Shown in pieces: positions 34,480 to 44,021 of a stretch of 64,000 bases of DNA. The DNA comes from an uncultured Lachnospiraceae bacterium. GTDB taxonomy: Bacteria > Bacillota > Clostridia > Lachnospirales > Lachnospiraceae. The notes below the pieces were generated by a model. That model did no database searches. It was not told the DNA's origin and was given only the letters and a program-made list of their open reading frames with translations. Within the stretch, counting starts at the first letter, position 1. Every line of letters begins with the position of its first letter. The translations under genes were made by a program, and so were the position numbers. Location: assembly GCA_944383265.1 (NCBI GenBank), contig CALWOX010000004.1, positions 1 to 64,000 on the forward strand, read 5' to 3'.

Positions 34480-34571
34480 AAATACAAATAAGAAAAATAT
34501 TTGAGAAAGATATTAGAAGAGTATTTTAAAAATATTTAAAAAGTATCTGAGAAATATATCGGAGAAGAAAC

Positions 34572-35606
34572 ATGACCGAGTTCAGTTTGTTTAAAAATTT
34601 AATAGTTCCAATACTTGTTTTGCCCTTGGCCTTTTTATTGGTGGTCTTAATGGCGCCGAGATTTATACCTATGCTCCACAGGATGAAATTCGGACAGGAG
34701 GTAAGAGAGGACGGACCTGAGGCTCATCTCAAAAAACAGGGAACACCTACTATGGGAGGCATAATGTTCCTTATATCAATAACAGTCTCAGTGCTCATAA
34801 AAAATGCCTTTGCTCCTGATGTGCACTCTCTCATGGTGCTGTTTTTAGTGCTGGGATTCGGTATCATTGGTGCTCTTGATGATTACCTTAAGATAAAAAA
34901 GCATCAATCCGAGGGCTTAAATCCAAAGCAAAAGCTGATACTCCAGCTTGTACTGACAGTGATATTTGCTGTTTGGTCTTACAATGAGAGCGTTTTCGGA
35001 GGAAGGATACTTATCCCCTTCGGAGCCGCCTTCGGAAGCTATTTTGAGTTTACGCTTCCTGTTTGGATATATATTCCCTTTGTTGTGTTCGTAGTGCTCG
35101 GAACAGACAACGGAGTGAACTTCACTGACGGATTGGACGGATTATGTTCTTCTGTGACCATAGTTGTGGCAATATTCTTTGCGGCGGCGGGATTTATATT
35201 TTCTCCCGGAGTATCTGTAGTCTCTCTTGCGGTGATCGGAGCTCTCATGGGATTCCTTCTGTTTAATGTATACCCCGCAAAGATCTTTATGGGAGACACA
35301 GGCTCCCTTGCCCTCGGCGGTTTTGTTTCCGCCGCAGCTGTTGTATCAGGACTTGAGCTCTTTGTCCCTGTAGTAGGATTTATTTATATGATAGAGGTTA
35401 TCTCGGTCATCATACAGGTATCATATTTTAAGATGACTCACGGGAAGAGAGTTTTCAGGATGGCACCTATACACCATCACTTTGAGATAATCCTTGGGGA
35501 GAAGGGAGAAAAGGTTACAGAGCCGAGAATAGTTGCGGCATTTACATGCATCACAGCTCTTTTGAGCTTTCTTGCCTTTTCTGTTCTCCTTTTCTACACA
35601 GCTTAA
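34572..35606 (+). CDS. mraY: Phospho-N-acetylmuramoyl-pentapeptide transferase MraY
   Basis: This 344-residue protein with about ten membrane helices makes lipid I. Conserved catalytic segments are visible: DDYLKIKKHQSEGLNPKQK, DNGVNFTDGLDGL, FMGDTGSLALGG and MAPIHHHFE. ATG 34572 follows GGAGAAG. The 92 bp before it are very A-rich and carry repeated AAATATTT-like runs but no terminator. Confidence 0.97.
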   Translation: MTEFSLFKNLIVPILVLPLAFLLVVLMAPRFIPMLHRMKFGQEVREDGPEAHLKKQGTPTMGGIMFLISITVSVLIKNAFAPDVHSLMVLFLVLGFGIIGALDDYLKIKKHQSEGLNPKQKLILQLVLTVIFAVWSYNESVFGGRILIPFGAAFGSYFEFTLPVWIYIPFVVFVVLGTDNGVNFTDGLDGLCSSVTIVVAIFFAAAGFIFSPGVSVVSLAVIGALMGFLLFNVYPAKIFMGDTGSLALGGFVSAAAVVSGLELFVPVVGFIYMIEVISVIIQVSYFKMTHGKRVFRMAPIHHHFEIILGEKGEKVTEPRIVAAFTCITALLSFLAFSVLLFYTA

Positions 35607-35630
35607 TTAATTTTTTGAGGTATATCGGTC

Positions 35631-36983
35631 ATGAGAGAGAAGAAAACTTTGATTGCGGGCACCGGAAAGAGCGGTATTGCCGCCGCTGAGATGGTCCTTA
35701 AAATGGGAGGCGGGATAATACTTTATAATACAGATCCTGATTGCAGCGAGGAAGCTGTAATGAGAAATTTCAATGAGGGGGACGATGTGGAATTTATCTG
35801 CGGAAAGCTCATGCCGTCGCAGATAAGAGACGTGGATCTTGCGGTAATAAGCCCCGGCATACCCCTTACCTCCGACTTTGTAAAGCTTCTTGACAAAAAC
35901 AAGATACCTGTATGGGGTGAGCTTGAGCTTGCGTTCCACGCCATGAAGGGAAAGCTCTGCGCCATAACCGGAACAAACGGAAAGACCACAACTACAGCCC
36001 TTGTGGGTGAGATATTAAAAAAGCATTTTGAGGATGTTCATGTTGTGGGGAATATCGGAGAGCCTTTTTCAAAGGAAGCCCTTGACACTACAGATGAATC
36101 TGTTACAGTATGCGAGGTAAGCTCCTTCATGCTGGAGACTATCATGGATTTCCATCCTCAGGTCAGCGCCATTTTAAATATTACTCCCGATCATCTTGAC
36201 AGACACGGAAATATGGCTAATTATATCAGATGCAAGGAGGCCATAACCCTCAATCAGACCGAGGAAGATTTTTGCATATTAAATTATGAGGACAGCGTCT
36301 TAAGGGAATTCGGTGAGAGCGGTATCAAGCCCAAGCCGGTATTCTTCAGCTCAAAGAGAGAGCTTTTTAACGGTCTCTATCTTGACGGTGACTATATAAT
36401 ACTTTCCAAGGAAGGAAAGAAATTCACCGTAGTGGACACGAGAGAATTGAATATACTCGGAAGGCACAATTATGAAAATGCCATGGCGGCGACTGCCGTA
36501 GCGCTTAAGATGGGTGTGCCTCTTGACACTGTTTCAAAGGCTCTTAAGGAATTTAAGGCCGTAGAGCACAGGATAGAGTTTGTTAGAGAAAGATGCGGAG
36601 TCAAGTATTATAATGATTCCAAGGGTACCAATCCCGATGCGGCGATACAGGCCTTAAATGCAATGCCGGGGCCTACAATACTCATAGCGGGAGGCTATGA
36701 CAAGCATTCCGAGTATGATGACTGGGTAAAGCTCTTTAAGGGAAAGGTAAAGCACCTTATACTTATAGGTCAGACCAGAGACAAGATAGCGGCTTGCTGC
36801 AAAAAGTACAAGTTCACCGAGGTGATGTACGCTGAGGATATGGATGAGGCGGTCAAGGCTGCTGCATCCTATGCCGACGAGGGAGATTATGTGCTCCTCT
36901 CACCTGCCTGTGCGAGCTGGGGAATGTTTAAGGATTTCGAGGAGAGAGGCAGAGTCTTTAAGGACTGCGTGAGAGAGCTTTAA
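35631..36983 (+). CDS. murD: UDP-N-acetylmuramoylalanine-D-glutamate ligase MurD
   Basis: This 450-residue cytoplasmic Mur ligase has P-loop GTNGKTTTTAL, ITPDHLDRHG, and DSKGTNPDAAIQAL in the C-terminal domain, with LLSPACASWGMFKDFEERG near the end, all diagnostic of MurD. It adds D-Glu to UDP-MurNAc-L-Ala. It starts 24 bp after mraY. Confidence 0.97.
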   Translation: MREKKTLIAGTGKSGIAAAEMVLKMGGGIILYNTDPDCSEEAVMRNFNEGDDVEFICGKLMPSQIRDVDLAVISPGIPLTSDFVKLLDKNKIPVWGELELAFHAMKGKLCAITGTNGKTTTTALVGEILKKHFEDVHVVGNIGEPFSKEALDTTDESVTVCEVSSFMLETIMDFHPQVSAILNITPDHLDRHGNMANYIRCKEAITLNQTEEDFCILNYEDSVLREFGESGIKPKPVFFSSKRELFNGLYLDGDYIILSKEGKKFTVVDTRELNILGRHNYENAMAATAVALKMGVPLDTVSKALKEFKAVEHRIEFVRERCGVKYYNDSKGTNPDAAIQALNAMPGPTILIAGGYDKHSEYDDWVKLFKGKVKHLILIGQTRDKIAACCKKYKFTEVMYAEDMDEAVKAAASYADEGDYVLLSPACASWGMFKDFEERGRVFKDCVREL

Positions 36984-36991
36984 AAGGAGGA

Positions 36992-38218
36992 ATGATGGCT
37001 CAGGGAAGACAGGGCCCTAAAACAGCGGGCAATCAAAATATAATAAATGCTCAGAGAGCTGCCGCTGAGCCGAAAAAGCGAAGAGTAAGGCATTTTTATG
37101 ACTACAGTCTTCTTTTTGCGGTCATTTTCATTACAGCCTTCGGACTTATAATGATATACAGCTCCTCTCAGTACATGGCTATGATAAACAGCCTGTCTCC
37201 GGATTATTACTTTAAGAGGCAGCTCATCATAGCAGGAGCGGGGCTCGTGGTGGCGCTCATCATATCAAAGATAAATTACAGGATCTTCAGATTGAAATTT
37301 TTCGTGTGGGGAGCATATTGGGTCTCGGTCGGACTTCTTGTCGCCACTCAGATAATGGGAATAGCTTCCCACGGAAGGACGAGATGGATAGAGATAGCGG
37401 GCGTGAGCTTTCAGCCGACGGAGCTTGCAAAGGCTTCCATGATACTTTTTACGGCCTATATGATATCAAGGAATCCGTCTGTCATGAACAGGTCGGGGCG
37501 CAGCTGGGGAGGCTGGAAGATATATCTTTGGATGCTGCCACCTTTCCTTTTGATCACATCCCAGAACCTGAGCTCGGGAATCATAGTATTCGGAATAGTT
37601 ACTGTGATGCTCTTTATCGCCACAAAAAAGTCACGAGTATTTTATATACTTGGAATTATCGGCGTTATATGTTATATATTCAGGTACCGTGTTGTGGGAG
37701 CTATTGAGTTTATAGGAAGCACCACAGGAATTCTGCAGCCCTACCAGATGGAGAGGATACTTTCCTGGCTTTATCCCGAACAGTATGATGCATACCAGAC
37801 CATGCAGGGACTGTATGCTATAGGCTCGGGCGGCTTTACAGGACAGGGACTCGGGGAGAGCCTTCAAAAGCTGGGGCCTTTGCCGGAAGCTCATAATGAT
37901 ATGATATTTACTGTGATCTGCGAGGAGCTGGGTCTTTTCGGTGCGGTATCTGTGATACTGATCTTTCTGTTTATAATATACAGATGCATGCTTATAGCCT
38001 CCAATTCTCCCGACCTTTTCGGGTCGTTCTTGGCGATAGGAGTCATGGCTCACATAAGCATACAGGTTGTACTCAACATTGCCGTTGTCACAAACTCTAT
38101 ACCGAATACGGGAGTAACACTTCCATTCATTAGCTACGGAGGTACGGCTGTCCTTATACTGATGGCGGAGATAGGCCTTGTCCTAAGCGTCTCCAACAGG
38201 ATAAAGCTTGAGCATTAG
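36992..38218 (+). CDS. ftsW: Peptidoglycan glycosyltransferase FtsW (SEDS family)
   Basis: This SEDS-family protein of 407-408 residues has about ten membrane helices. The conserved features are SSQYMAMINSLSPDYYFKRQ, GRTRWIEIAGVSFQPTELAK, the extracellular PEAHNDMIFTVICEELG and GVTLPFISYGGTAVLILMA. It polymerises lipid II at the septum with the division PBP upstream. Two adjacent ATGs (36992, 36995) follow AAAGGAGG; the second is better spaced. Confidence 0.93.
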   Translation: MMAQGRQGPKTAGNQNIINAQRAAAEPKKRRVRHFYDYSLLFAVIFITAFGLIMIYSSSQYMAMINSLSPDYYFKRQLIIAGAGLVVALIISKINYRIFRLKFFVWGAYWVSVGLLVATQIMGIASHGRTRWIEIAGVSFQPTELAKASMILFTAYMISRNPSVMNRSGRSWGGWKIYLWMLPPFLLITSQNLSSGIIVFGIVTVMLFIATKKSRVFYILGIIGVICYIFRYRVVGAIEFIGSTTGILQPYQMERILSWLYPEQYDAYQTMQGLYAIGSGGFTGQGLGESLQKLGPLPEAHNDMIFTVICEELGLFGAVSVILIFLFIIYRCMLIASNSPDLFGSFLAIGVMAHISIQVVLNIAVVTNSIPNTGVTLPFISYGGTAVLILMAEIGLVLSVSNRIKLEH

Positions 38219-38238
38219 GACAGCTCCGAGGATTTTTG

Positions 38239-39036
38239 ATGAGAGATTACGATTATCAGGACGATGACAGCATAAAGAGAGAAAAGCTGAAAAAATGGAC
38301 GGCCCTTGCGGTACTCTTACTGCTTGCCGTGATAGTGGTGGGAATAAGGCTTACAGATATAACGGTAAAGGGAAGCACCAGGTACAGTCCTGAGGAGCTG
38401 GAGGAAATAATATTCCCGGACTATATGGATAAAAATACCCTGTACTGCCTTATAAAGGACAGGCTGAGGCCTCACAAGGAGATACCCTTTATCGAGGACT
38501 ATGATATTCAGCTTACGGGACCGTTTTCAGCGGACCTTGTAATATATGAAAAAAGTATTATCGGTTATGTCAGGTACATGAGCAGCAATATGTATTTCGA
38601 CAAGGACGGCATAGTTGTGGAGAACTCCAATGAAATGATAGAGGATGTCCCTGAGATAACAGGGCTCAGGTTCGGCCACATCGTGCTTAACAAGGAGCTG
38701 CCGGTGAGCGACAGCGCACTGTTTGGCGAGATAATGAACATAACTCAGCAGCTTGATTATTACGGCATAGATGCTACAAGGATAGACTTTGATTCCATGA
38801 GGAATGTCACAGTATTTGTGTCGGGAGGAAATATAGAGGTAAAGATGGGCTCTTCGGAGAATATCGACTCGAAAATTTCCATTTTAAATGACATGCTTCC
38901 GAATCTTTCCGGCCTTTCAGGGACGCTTCACATAGAAAATTACAGCGATGACGACGACGGAGGGATATACACCTTCGAGAAGAAAAAGGAGAGCCCTGAA
39001 GAGAGCTCGGAAGCAACGGAAAATGAAGCTTTATAA
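38239..39036 (+). CDS. ftsQ: Cell division protein FtsQ/DivIB
   Basis: This 265-residue bitopic protein has one membrane helix (about 22-40) and an extracellular POTRA-type domain starting ITVKGSTRYSPEELEEIIFP. The C-terminus is acidic and Ser/Glu-rich. Position between ftsW and ftsZ and the topology support the call. ATG 38239 fits the spacing from GAGG better than TTG 38236. Confidence 0.85.
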   Translation: MRDYDYQDDDSIKREKLKKWTALAVLLLLAVIVVGIRLTDITVKGSTRYSPEELEEIIFPDYMDKNTLYCLIKDRLRPHKEIPFIEDYDIQLTGPFSADLVIYEKSIIGYVRYMSSNMYFDKDGIVVENSNEMIEDVPEITGLRFGHIVLNKELPVSDSALFGEIMNITQQLDYYGIDATRIDFDSMRNVTVFVSGGNIEVKMGSSENIDSKISILNDMLPNLSGLSGTLHIENYSDDDDGGIYTFEKKKESPEESSEATENEAL

Positions 39037-39095
39037 GCTTTCTTACGAAAAAATTAATTATTGGCCCAAAATATACATTTGCAGTATAAAAACCC

Positions 39096-39124
39096 TTGAT
39101 AAAATAATCCCAAGGCGTTATATT
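39096..39124 (+). promoter_or_regulatory. Promoter for ftsZ
   Basis: TTGATA (39096-39101) and TATATT (39119-39124) are 17 bases apart, 33 bp before the ftsZ start. It gives ftsZ transcription independent of the mraZ-controlled operon. Confidence 0.65.
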
Positions 39125-39156
39125 TATAGTTGATTTATTAAAAGGAGGATTTTCTC

Positions 39157-40383
39157 GTGTTAGAAATAAAGATTCCTGAGTCAGAGGCTGCGGCAAAAAT
39201 TATAGTGTGCGGAGTAGGTGGAGCAGGCAATAATGCCGTCAACCGCATGATAGAGGAGAATGTCGCAGGAGTTGAATTTATCGGGGTTAATACAGATAAA
39301 CAGGCTTTGCAGTACTGCAAGGCACCTACAGCTATGCAGATCGGAGAAAAGGTGACGAAGGGACTCGGTGCAGGAGCAAAGCCCGAGATCGGAAGCAAGG
39401 CCGCAGAGGAGAGCTCTGAGGACATACAGCAGGCTTTCAAGGGAGCCGACATGGCTTTTATCACCTGCGGAATGGGAGGCGGAACAGGAACAGGAGCCGC
39501 TCCTGTAATTGCAGGCATAGCAAAGGAAATGGGAATACTCACAGTAGGCGTAGTGACAAAGCCCTTCAGATTCGAGGCTAAGCAGCGTATGCGCAATGCC
39601 GAGAGCGGAATCGAGAATCTTAAGGCCAATGTTGACGCGCTTATCGTTATACCTAACGACAAGCTTCTTGAGCTTGTTGACAGGCGCACCACGATGCCTG
39701 AGGCATTAAAGAAGGCGGACGAGGTCCTTGAGCAGGCGGTAACAGGTATTACCGACCTTATAAATGTACCCGGACTTATAAACCTTGACTTCGCGGATGT
39801 ACAGACTGTCATGAAGGACAAGGGAATAGCTCATATAGGAATAGGAAAGGCTAAGGGAGACGACAAGGCTCTTGAGGCTGTAAAGCAGGCTGTAGCTTCT
39901 CCTCTTCTTGACACCTCTATCGAGGGAGCATCGGATGTTATCATAAATGTATCGGGAGATATCTCTCTCATTGAAGCTAATGAGGCTGCAAGCTATGTTG
40001 AGGAGCTTGCGGGAGAGAATGCTAACATAATCTTCGGAGCTATATATGATGACAAGGCTCAGGATGAGTGCACCATCACAGTTATAGCTACAGGAATCAC
40101 AGAGGTGGCTCATCAGGAGAACAAGAACTCGAAGCAGCATCGTCAGGCGTCAGGACTTGGTGGATTTTCAACTCAGCAGAGGCCCATGGCTCAGCCTCAG
40201 GGCGGCTACAGACGTCAGGACAGCCCTTCACTTGATTTCGGATACGGCTCAGGCAGACCTGCAGGAGCTAATCAGGGAGCACAGGAGCAGCCTTCACAGT
40301 TTGACAACCAGATGCCCTTCAGACCTCAGGTAAATAAGGAGGTTACTATCAACATTCCCGACTTCCTTAAGAACAGAAAGTAG
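39157..40383 (+). CDS. ftsZ: Cell division protein FtsZ
   Basis: This 408-residue tubulin-like GTPase has [15 protein letters not shown], the GTP signature [16 protein letters not shown] and T7 loop [17 protein letters not shown] Gln/Gly-rich linker (about 330-390) follows, ending in the conserved tail [13 protein letters not shown] that binds division partners. The start is GTG 39157 behind AAAGGAGG. It forms the Z-ring. No ftsA is present upstream. Confidence 0.98.
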   Translation: MLEIKIPESEAAAKIIVCGVGGAGNNAVNRMIEENVAGVEFIGVNTDKQALQYCKAPTAMQIGEKVTKGLGAGAKPEIGSKAAEESSEDIQQAFKGADMAFITCGMGGGTGTGAAPVIAGIAKEMGILTVGVVTKPFRFEAKQRMRNAESGIENLKANVDALIVIPNDKLLELVDRRTTMPEALKKADEVLEQAVTGITDLINVPGLINLDFADVQTVMKDKGIAHIGIGKAKGDDKALEAVKQAVASPLLDTSIEGASDVIINVSGDISLIEANEAASYVEELAGENANIIFGAIYDDKAQDECTITVIATGITEVAHQENKNSKQHRQASGLGGFSTQQRPMAQPQGGYRRQDSPSLDFGYGSGRPAGANQGAQEQPSQFDNQMPFRPQVNKEVTINIPDFLKNRK

Positions 40384-40430
40384 TCAATCAGATAAAGTAA
40401 ACAATAAACAGAGTGAGACTTTAATAAATC

Positions 40431-40485
40431 ACTGCCGCAAGAGAACTGATATTTCACAGAACGGATTCTTTTGCGGCAGTTTTTA
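40431..40485 (+). terminator. Terminator after ftsZ
   Basis: ACTGCCGCAAGAGA pairs with TTCTTTTGCGGCAGT across a long loop, followed by TTTTTAT. Confidence 0.8.
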
Positions 40486-40522
40486 TAGGCATACTCGATA
40501 TAATATAGTAAAGAACAATAGC

Positions 40523-40576
40523 AGGCTGACTCAGGATATTATGCCAAGGGCGTATATCAGGAGTCAGCCTTTTTAT
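40523..40576 (+). terminator. Second terminator-like hairpin downstream of ftsZ
   Basis: AGGCTGACTC and GAGTCAGCCT form a perfect 10-bp stem across a 28-base loop, followed by TTTTTAT. It may end a short transcript begun after the ftsZ terminator or act as a backup. Confidence 0.65.
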
Positions 40577-41079
40577 ATAAGGAAGACAACGACTGTTTTG
40601 TGAAAGGTGGGATAGTAATTGTCAATGTACATCAAAAAATACATTTCGCCATATTTTAGACACTAAATCAACATGTGTCCTTTATAAACTTAAAAATATC
40701 GGGAGAAAACAAGAAAGACTCTTTGAAAACGAAAATGCGTCAGGGTGGGGTCAGGCGTAGGCTGTGCTCGGAGATTGACAAATAGAGAAAATCATAGTAA
40801 TTATATAGGTAAATAAAACTTCTTTAGTGAGGACTCGGGAAGGACGGCCCTCGACCCCGGCTGTTCTTTCCGGCTTCAATATAGATAAGGTTATAAGGTT
40901 TATACATCATTGGTCAAGACAACAGGCTTTCCTTGTAGCCTTACTGCATTTCCCTCCGCGGGAGAGTGTCCCGCTGCTCTCGTATACTGCAGCATAAAGC
41001 TTTAATGCGGTGTACGAGAGCATCATTTTTACAGGGGTAAAGAATCAGAGCCTGCAGAGAACAGGCGATAGGAGACATT
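40577..41079 (+). ncRNA. Non-coding stretch with a possible structured RNA at about 40812-41030
   Basis: No protein gene is seen over about 500 bp. A TTGACA (40775-40780) with an AT-rich -10 region around 40799-40807 could start a transcript near 40812. It would end at a very strong hairpin, TGCTCTCGTATACTGCA with TGCGGTGTACGAGAGCA (17 pairs with G-U), followed by TCATTTTT at 41023-41030. A smaller hairpin GCGGGA/TCCCGC (40958-40974) is stacked directly before it. It does not match SRP, 6S, RNase P, tmRNA or a cobalamin riboswitch as I know them. It could be a small RNA or a leader of the 41080 gene. Confidence 0.35.
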
Positions 41080-41304
41080 ATGGAGGAATTAGGAGGAAGA
41101 TTTTTTGTTTGCCGTAACTGCGCGAAGTTTGTAGTGCCCGATGCGACCCACGACAGAAGAAGCGTATTTTGCAGCAAGGAGTGTGAGAGAAAATATTGGA
41201 AGCGGAGTGAGGCAATGAGAAAAATGAGATCTCAAAATGCTTATGCCGTCTACTGTAAAATAGATAAATCTATCAAGGCTCTGACGGCTCAATCGGAGAT
41301 GTGA
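41080..41304 (+). CDS. Small treble-clef zinc-finger-like protein (74 aa)
   Basis: The protein MEELGGRFFVCRNCAKFVVP... contains two Cys pairs, CRNC and CSKEC, spaced as in short FYVE/HIT/MYND-like or zinc-ribbon folds, followed by a Lys/Arg-rich helix. ATG 41080 follows AGGAG. It lies between two hairpins and is followed by its own terminator, so it is a monocistronic unit. Function unknown; nucleic-acid or protein binding is plausible. Confidence 0.65.
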   Translation: MEELGGRFFVCRNCAKFVVPDATHDRRSVFCSKECERKYWKRSEAMRKMRSQNAYAVYCKIDKSIKALTAQSEM

Positions 41305-41330
41305 CAGAAGAATAAATACAGAGTATTATG

Positions 41331-41373
41331 CAGCCATGTACCTTATTGAAGGATAGGGACATGGCTGTTTATG
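41331..41373 (+). terminator. Terminator after the 41080 gene
   Basis: CAGCCATGTACC pairs with GGGACATGGCTG (nearly perfect), then TTTATGTT. It separates the small gene from the nrd genes. Confidence 0.7.
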
Positions 41374-41402
41374 TTGACCGGGAGAGCTTTTGTCTTTATA
41401 AT
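41374..41402 (+). promoter_or_regulatory. Promoter of nrdA
   Basis: TTGACC (41374-41379) and a perfect TATAAT (41397-41402) are 17 bases apart, 38 bp upstream of the nrdA start. It overlaps the end of the preceding terminator. Confidence 0.75.
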
Positions 41403-41440
41403 TTATAAACGTAATTCCAACTTTAAAAAAAGGAGCTTTA

Positions 41441-43963
41441 ATGAGATACATAATAAAGAGAAGCGGAAACAAAGAGGAGTATGATTCTGATAAGATAGTA
41501 GCGGCCGTCAGAAAGGCCTTTGAGAGCACCAAGACCTGCGTGGGTGAAGGGGAACTTTCAGGTATACTTGAGGCTGTGGAGGCAAGGCTCTCCGAGGATC
41601 TTGAGAAGGAACTTACAGTCGAGATGATCCAGGATACGGTGGAGGAGGCCCTTATGGAAAAGGGCTTTTTCAAGGAGGCCAAAGCTTATATCCTTTATCG
41701 CGAGAAGCGCTCGGAGCTGAGGAGTGCGAGAAACCATATTGCCGAGGTCATAGGAGACGAGAGGATAGCTGAGGTCTTAAGCGAGGCCGAGAAGGATTTT
41801 AAGGGCGAGGAATATTCGGCCCTGAGGCTTGACTCAAAGTTTTCGGGCTTTTTAAAGCCTGATATGACTGTGGAGGAAAAGCTTGAGGCCCTGATAAAGG
41901 CCGCTGTGGAGCTTACGGATGAGACTGCCACAAGATGGGAGAACATTGCGGCGAGGATACTGGCGTTTTCCTTCCATCGTTCTCTTGATACAGAGCTTAA
42001 AAAGAGAGGCATAGAGAGCTTTTATGACAAGCTCAGATACCTTACGGATGAGGGACTTTACGGAAGCTATATACTTGAGAGTTATTCCCGCAGCGAGATA
42101 GAGGAGGCGGAAAAGCTCATAGATAATAACAGAGACAAGCTTCTCAATTACTCGGGACTTGATCTTATGCTGAAGCGCTATACCATAAGGACCCACAATC
42201 ATGTGCCAATGGAAACACCGCAGGAGATGTTTATGGGGATCGCCCTTCACCTTGCCATGAAGGAGAAGGACCGTATGACATGGGTGAAGAAATTCTATGA
42301 TATGCTCTCAAAGCTTGAGGTGACTATGGCTACACCCACTACCTCAAACGCAAGAAAGCCTTATCATCAGCTTTCAAGTTGCTTTATAGATACTGTGCCT
42401 GATTCCTTAAGAGGTATTTTCCGTTCTGTGGACAACTTTGCCGAGGTGAGCAAGTTCGGCGGCGGTATGGGACTTTACTTCGGAAAGGTAAGAGCAAAGG
42501 GAGGCTCCATCAGAGGCTTTGAGGGCGCCGCGGGAGGCGTAATACGCTGGATAAGGATAATAAATGATACGGCTGTGGCGGTTGACCAGCTTGGTATGAG
42601 ACAGGGGGCTGTTGCAGTCTACCTTGACGTTTGGCACAAGGACATGCCTGAGTTCCTTAATCTTAGGACAAATAACGGTGACGACAGGATGAAGGCTCAT
42701 GACGTATTCCCCGCCGTATGCTACCCCGACCTCTTCTGGAGGATGGCAAAGGAAGACCTTGATCAGGATTGGTATATGATGTGCCCTCATGACATTGAGA
42801 CCGTAAAAGGCTACTGTCTTGAGGATTACTACGGAGACGAGTGGGAAAAGAGATATTGGGACTGCGTAAAGGACCCCCGCATTTCAAAGCGAGTCATAAC
42901 CATAAAGGATATGGTAAGGCTCATACTTAAATCCGCAGTTGAGACGGGAACACCCTTTACCTTCAACAGAGATATAGTAAACAGAGCGAATCCCAACGGC
43001 CATGAGGGAATGATCTACTGCTCGAATCTCTGCACAGAGATAGCCCAGAACATGAAGCCCATCTCTACAGTGAATATAGAGGTAAAGACCAAGGACGGCG
43101 AGACGGTAGTTGTAAACACCACAAGGCCCGGAGAATTTGTGGTCTGCAATCTTGCATCCCTTTCCCTCGGACACCTTCCTGTAAAGGACAAGGCCTACAT
43201 AAGAGAGGTGGTAAGAACTGCGGTAAGGGCCCTTGACAATGTGATAGATTTGAACTTCTATCCCGTTCCCTATGCAAAGCTTACCAATAAAAAATACAGG
43301 TCTATAGGTCTCGGAGTAAGCGGCTATCATCACATGCTCGCAAAGAATTCCATAAAGTGGGAATCCGAGGAGCATCTTGATTTTGTGGATAAGATTTTTG
43401 AAAACATAAACTATGCGGCTATAGAGGCCTCCTGTGATCTTGCGGTCGAGAAAGGAAGCTACAGTCTTTTCGAGGGAAGTGACTGGCAGACGGGAGCCTA
43501 CTTTGAGAAGCGAGGATATGAGGGAGAGGAATGGGAAAGCCTTAAGAAGAAGGTTGCTGCTGCAGGTATGAGAAACGCATATCTCCTTGCCATAGCGCCT
43601 ACAGGCTCTACCTCCATACTCGCAGGAACCACAGCAGGTGTTGACCCTGTCATGAACAAATTTTTCCTTGAGGAAAAGAAGGGAAGCATGCTGCCGAGAG
43701 TGGCTCCCGACCTTGACTTTAACACCTACTGGTATTACAAGAACGCTCACCTTACAGACCAGAGATGGTCCGTGAGAGCCTGCGGCATAAGACAGAAGCA
43801 CATCGATCAGGCTCAAAGCATGAACCTCTATATAACAAACGACTATACCTTAAGGCAGGTGCTGAACCTTTATATACTGGCGTGGGAGTGCGGCGTAAAG
43901 ACTATATATTATGTCAGGTCCAAGTCCCTTGAGGTAGAAGAGTGCGAGAGCTGCAGCGCATGA
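41441..43963 (+). CDS. nrdA: Ribonucleoside-diphosphate reductase, class I alpha subunit
   Basis: The protein is 840 residues. An N-terminal ATP-cone (1-90, MRYIIKRSGNKEEYDSDKIV) gives allosteric control. The catalytic barrel has SSCFIDTV, SNLCTEIAQN (Asn, Cys and Glu of the active site), VVCNLASLSLG and GTTAGVDPVMNKFF. A C-terminal redox pair CESC delivers electrons. It reduces ribonucleotides with the NrdB radical. Complete in length. It is followed 58 bp later by nrdB. Confidence 0.96.
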   Translation: MRYIIKRSGNKEEYDSDKIVAAVRKAFESTKTCVGEGELSGILEAVEARLSEDLEKELTVEMIQDTVEEALMEKGFFKEAKAYILYREKRSELRSARNHIAEVIGDERIAEVLSEAEKDFKGEEYSALRLDSKFSGFLKPDMTVEEKLEALIKAAVELTDETATRWENIAARILAFSFHRSLDTELKKRGIESFYDKLRYLTDEGLYGSYILESYSRSEIEEAEKLIDNNRDKLLNYSGLDLMLKRYTIRTHNHVPMETPQEMFMGIALHLAMKEKDRMTWVKKFYDMLSKLEVTMATPTTSNARKPYHQLSSCFIDTVPDSLRGIFRSVDNFAEVSKFGGGMGLYFGKVRAKGGSIRGFEGAAGGVIRWIRIINDTAVAVDQLGMRQGAVAVYLDVWHKDMPEFLNLRTNNGDDRMKAHDVFPAVCYPDLFWRMAKEDLDQDWYMMCPHDIETVKGYCLEDYYGDEWEKRYWDCVKDPRISKRVITIKDMVRLILKSAVETGTPFTFNRDIVNRANPNGHEGMIYCSNLCTEIAQNMKPISTVNIEVKTKDGETVVVNTTRPGEFVVCNLASLSLGHLPVKDKAYIREVVRTAVRALDNVIDLNFYPVPYAKLTNKKYRSIGLGVSGYHHMLAKNSIKWESEEHLDFVDKIFENINYAAIEASCDLAVEKGSYSLFEGSDWQTGAYFEKRGYEGEEWESLKKKVAAAGMRNAYLLAIAPTGSTSILAGTTAGVDPVMNKFFLEEKKGSMLPRVAPDLDFNTYWYYKNAHLTDQRWSVRACGIRQKHIDQAQSMNLYITNDYTLRQVLNLYILAWECGVKTIYYVRSKSLEVEECESCSA

Positions 43964-44021
43964 TCGTATCGCGAAATACGAAAAAACAGTGACCATATGT
44001 TTATTGAAGAAAGGATAGCTT

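Noticed and set aside
40741-40900. Cobalamin or other riboswitch before the nrd region
   Set aside because: The conserved cobalamin-box core (GCCACTG) is absent, a terminator and separate promoter lie between this block and nrdA, and no other riboswitch core was recognised.
42884-43816. 310-codon minus-strand frame opposite nrdA
   Set aside because: The plus strand encodes conserved NrdA motifs throughout; the antisense frame resembles no protein family and has no start signals.
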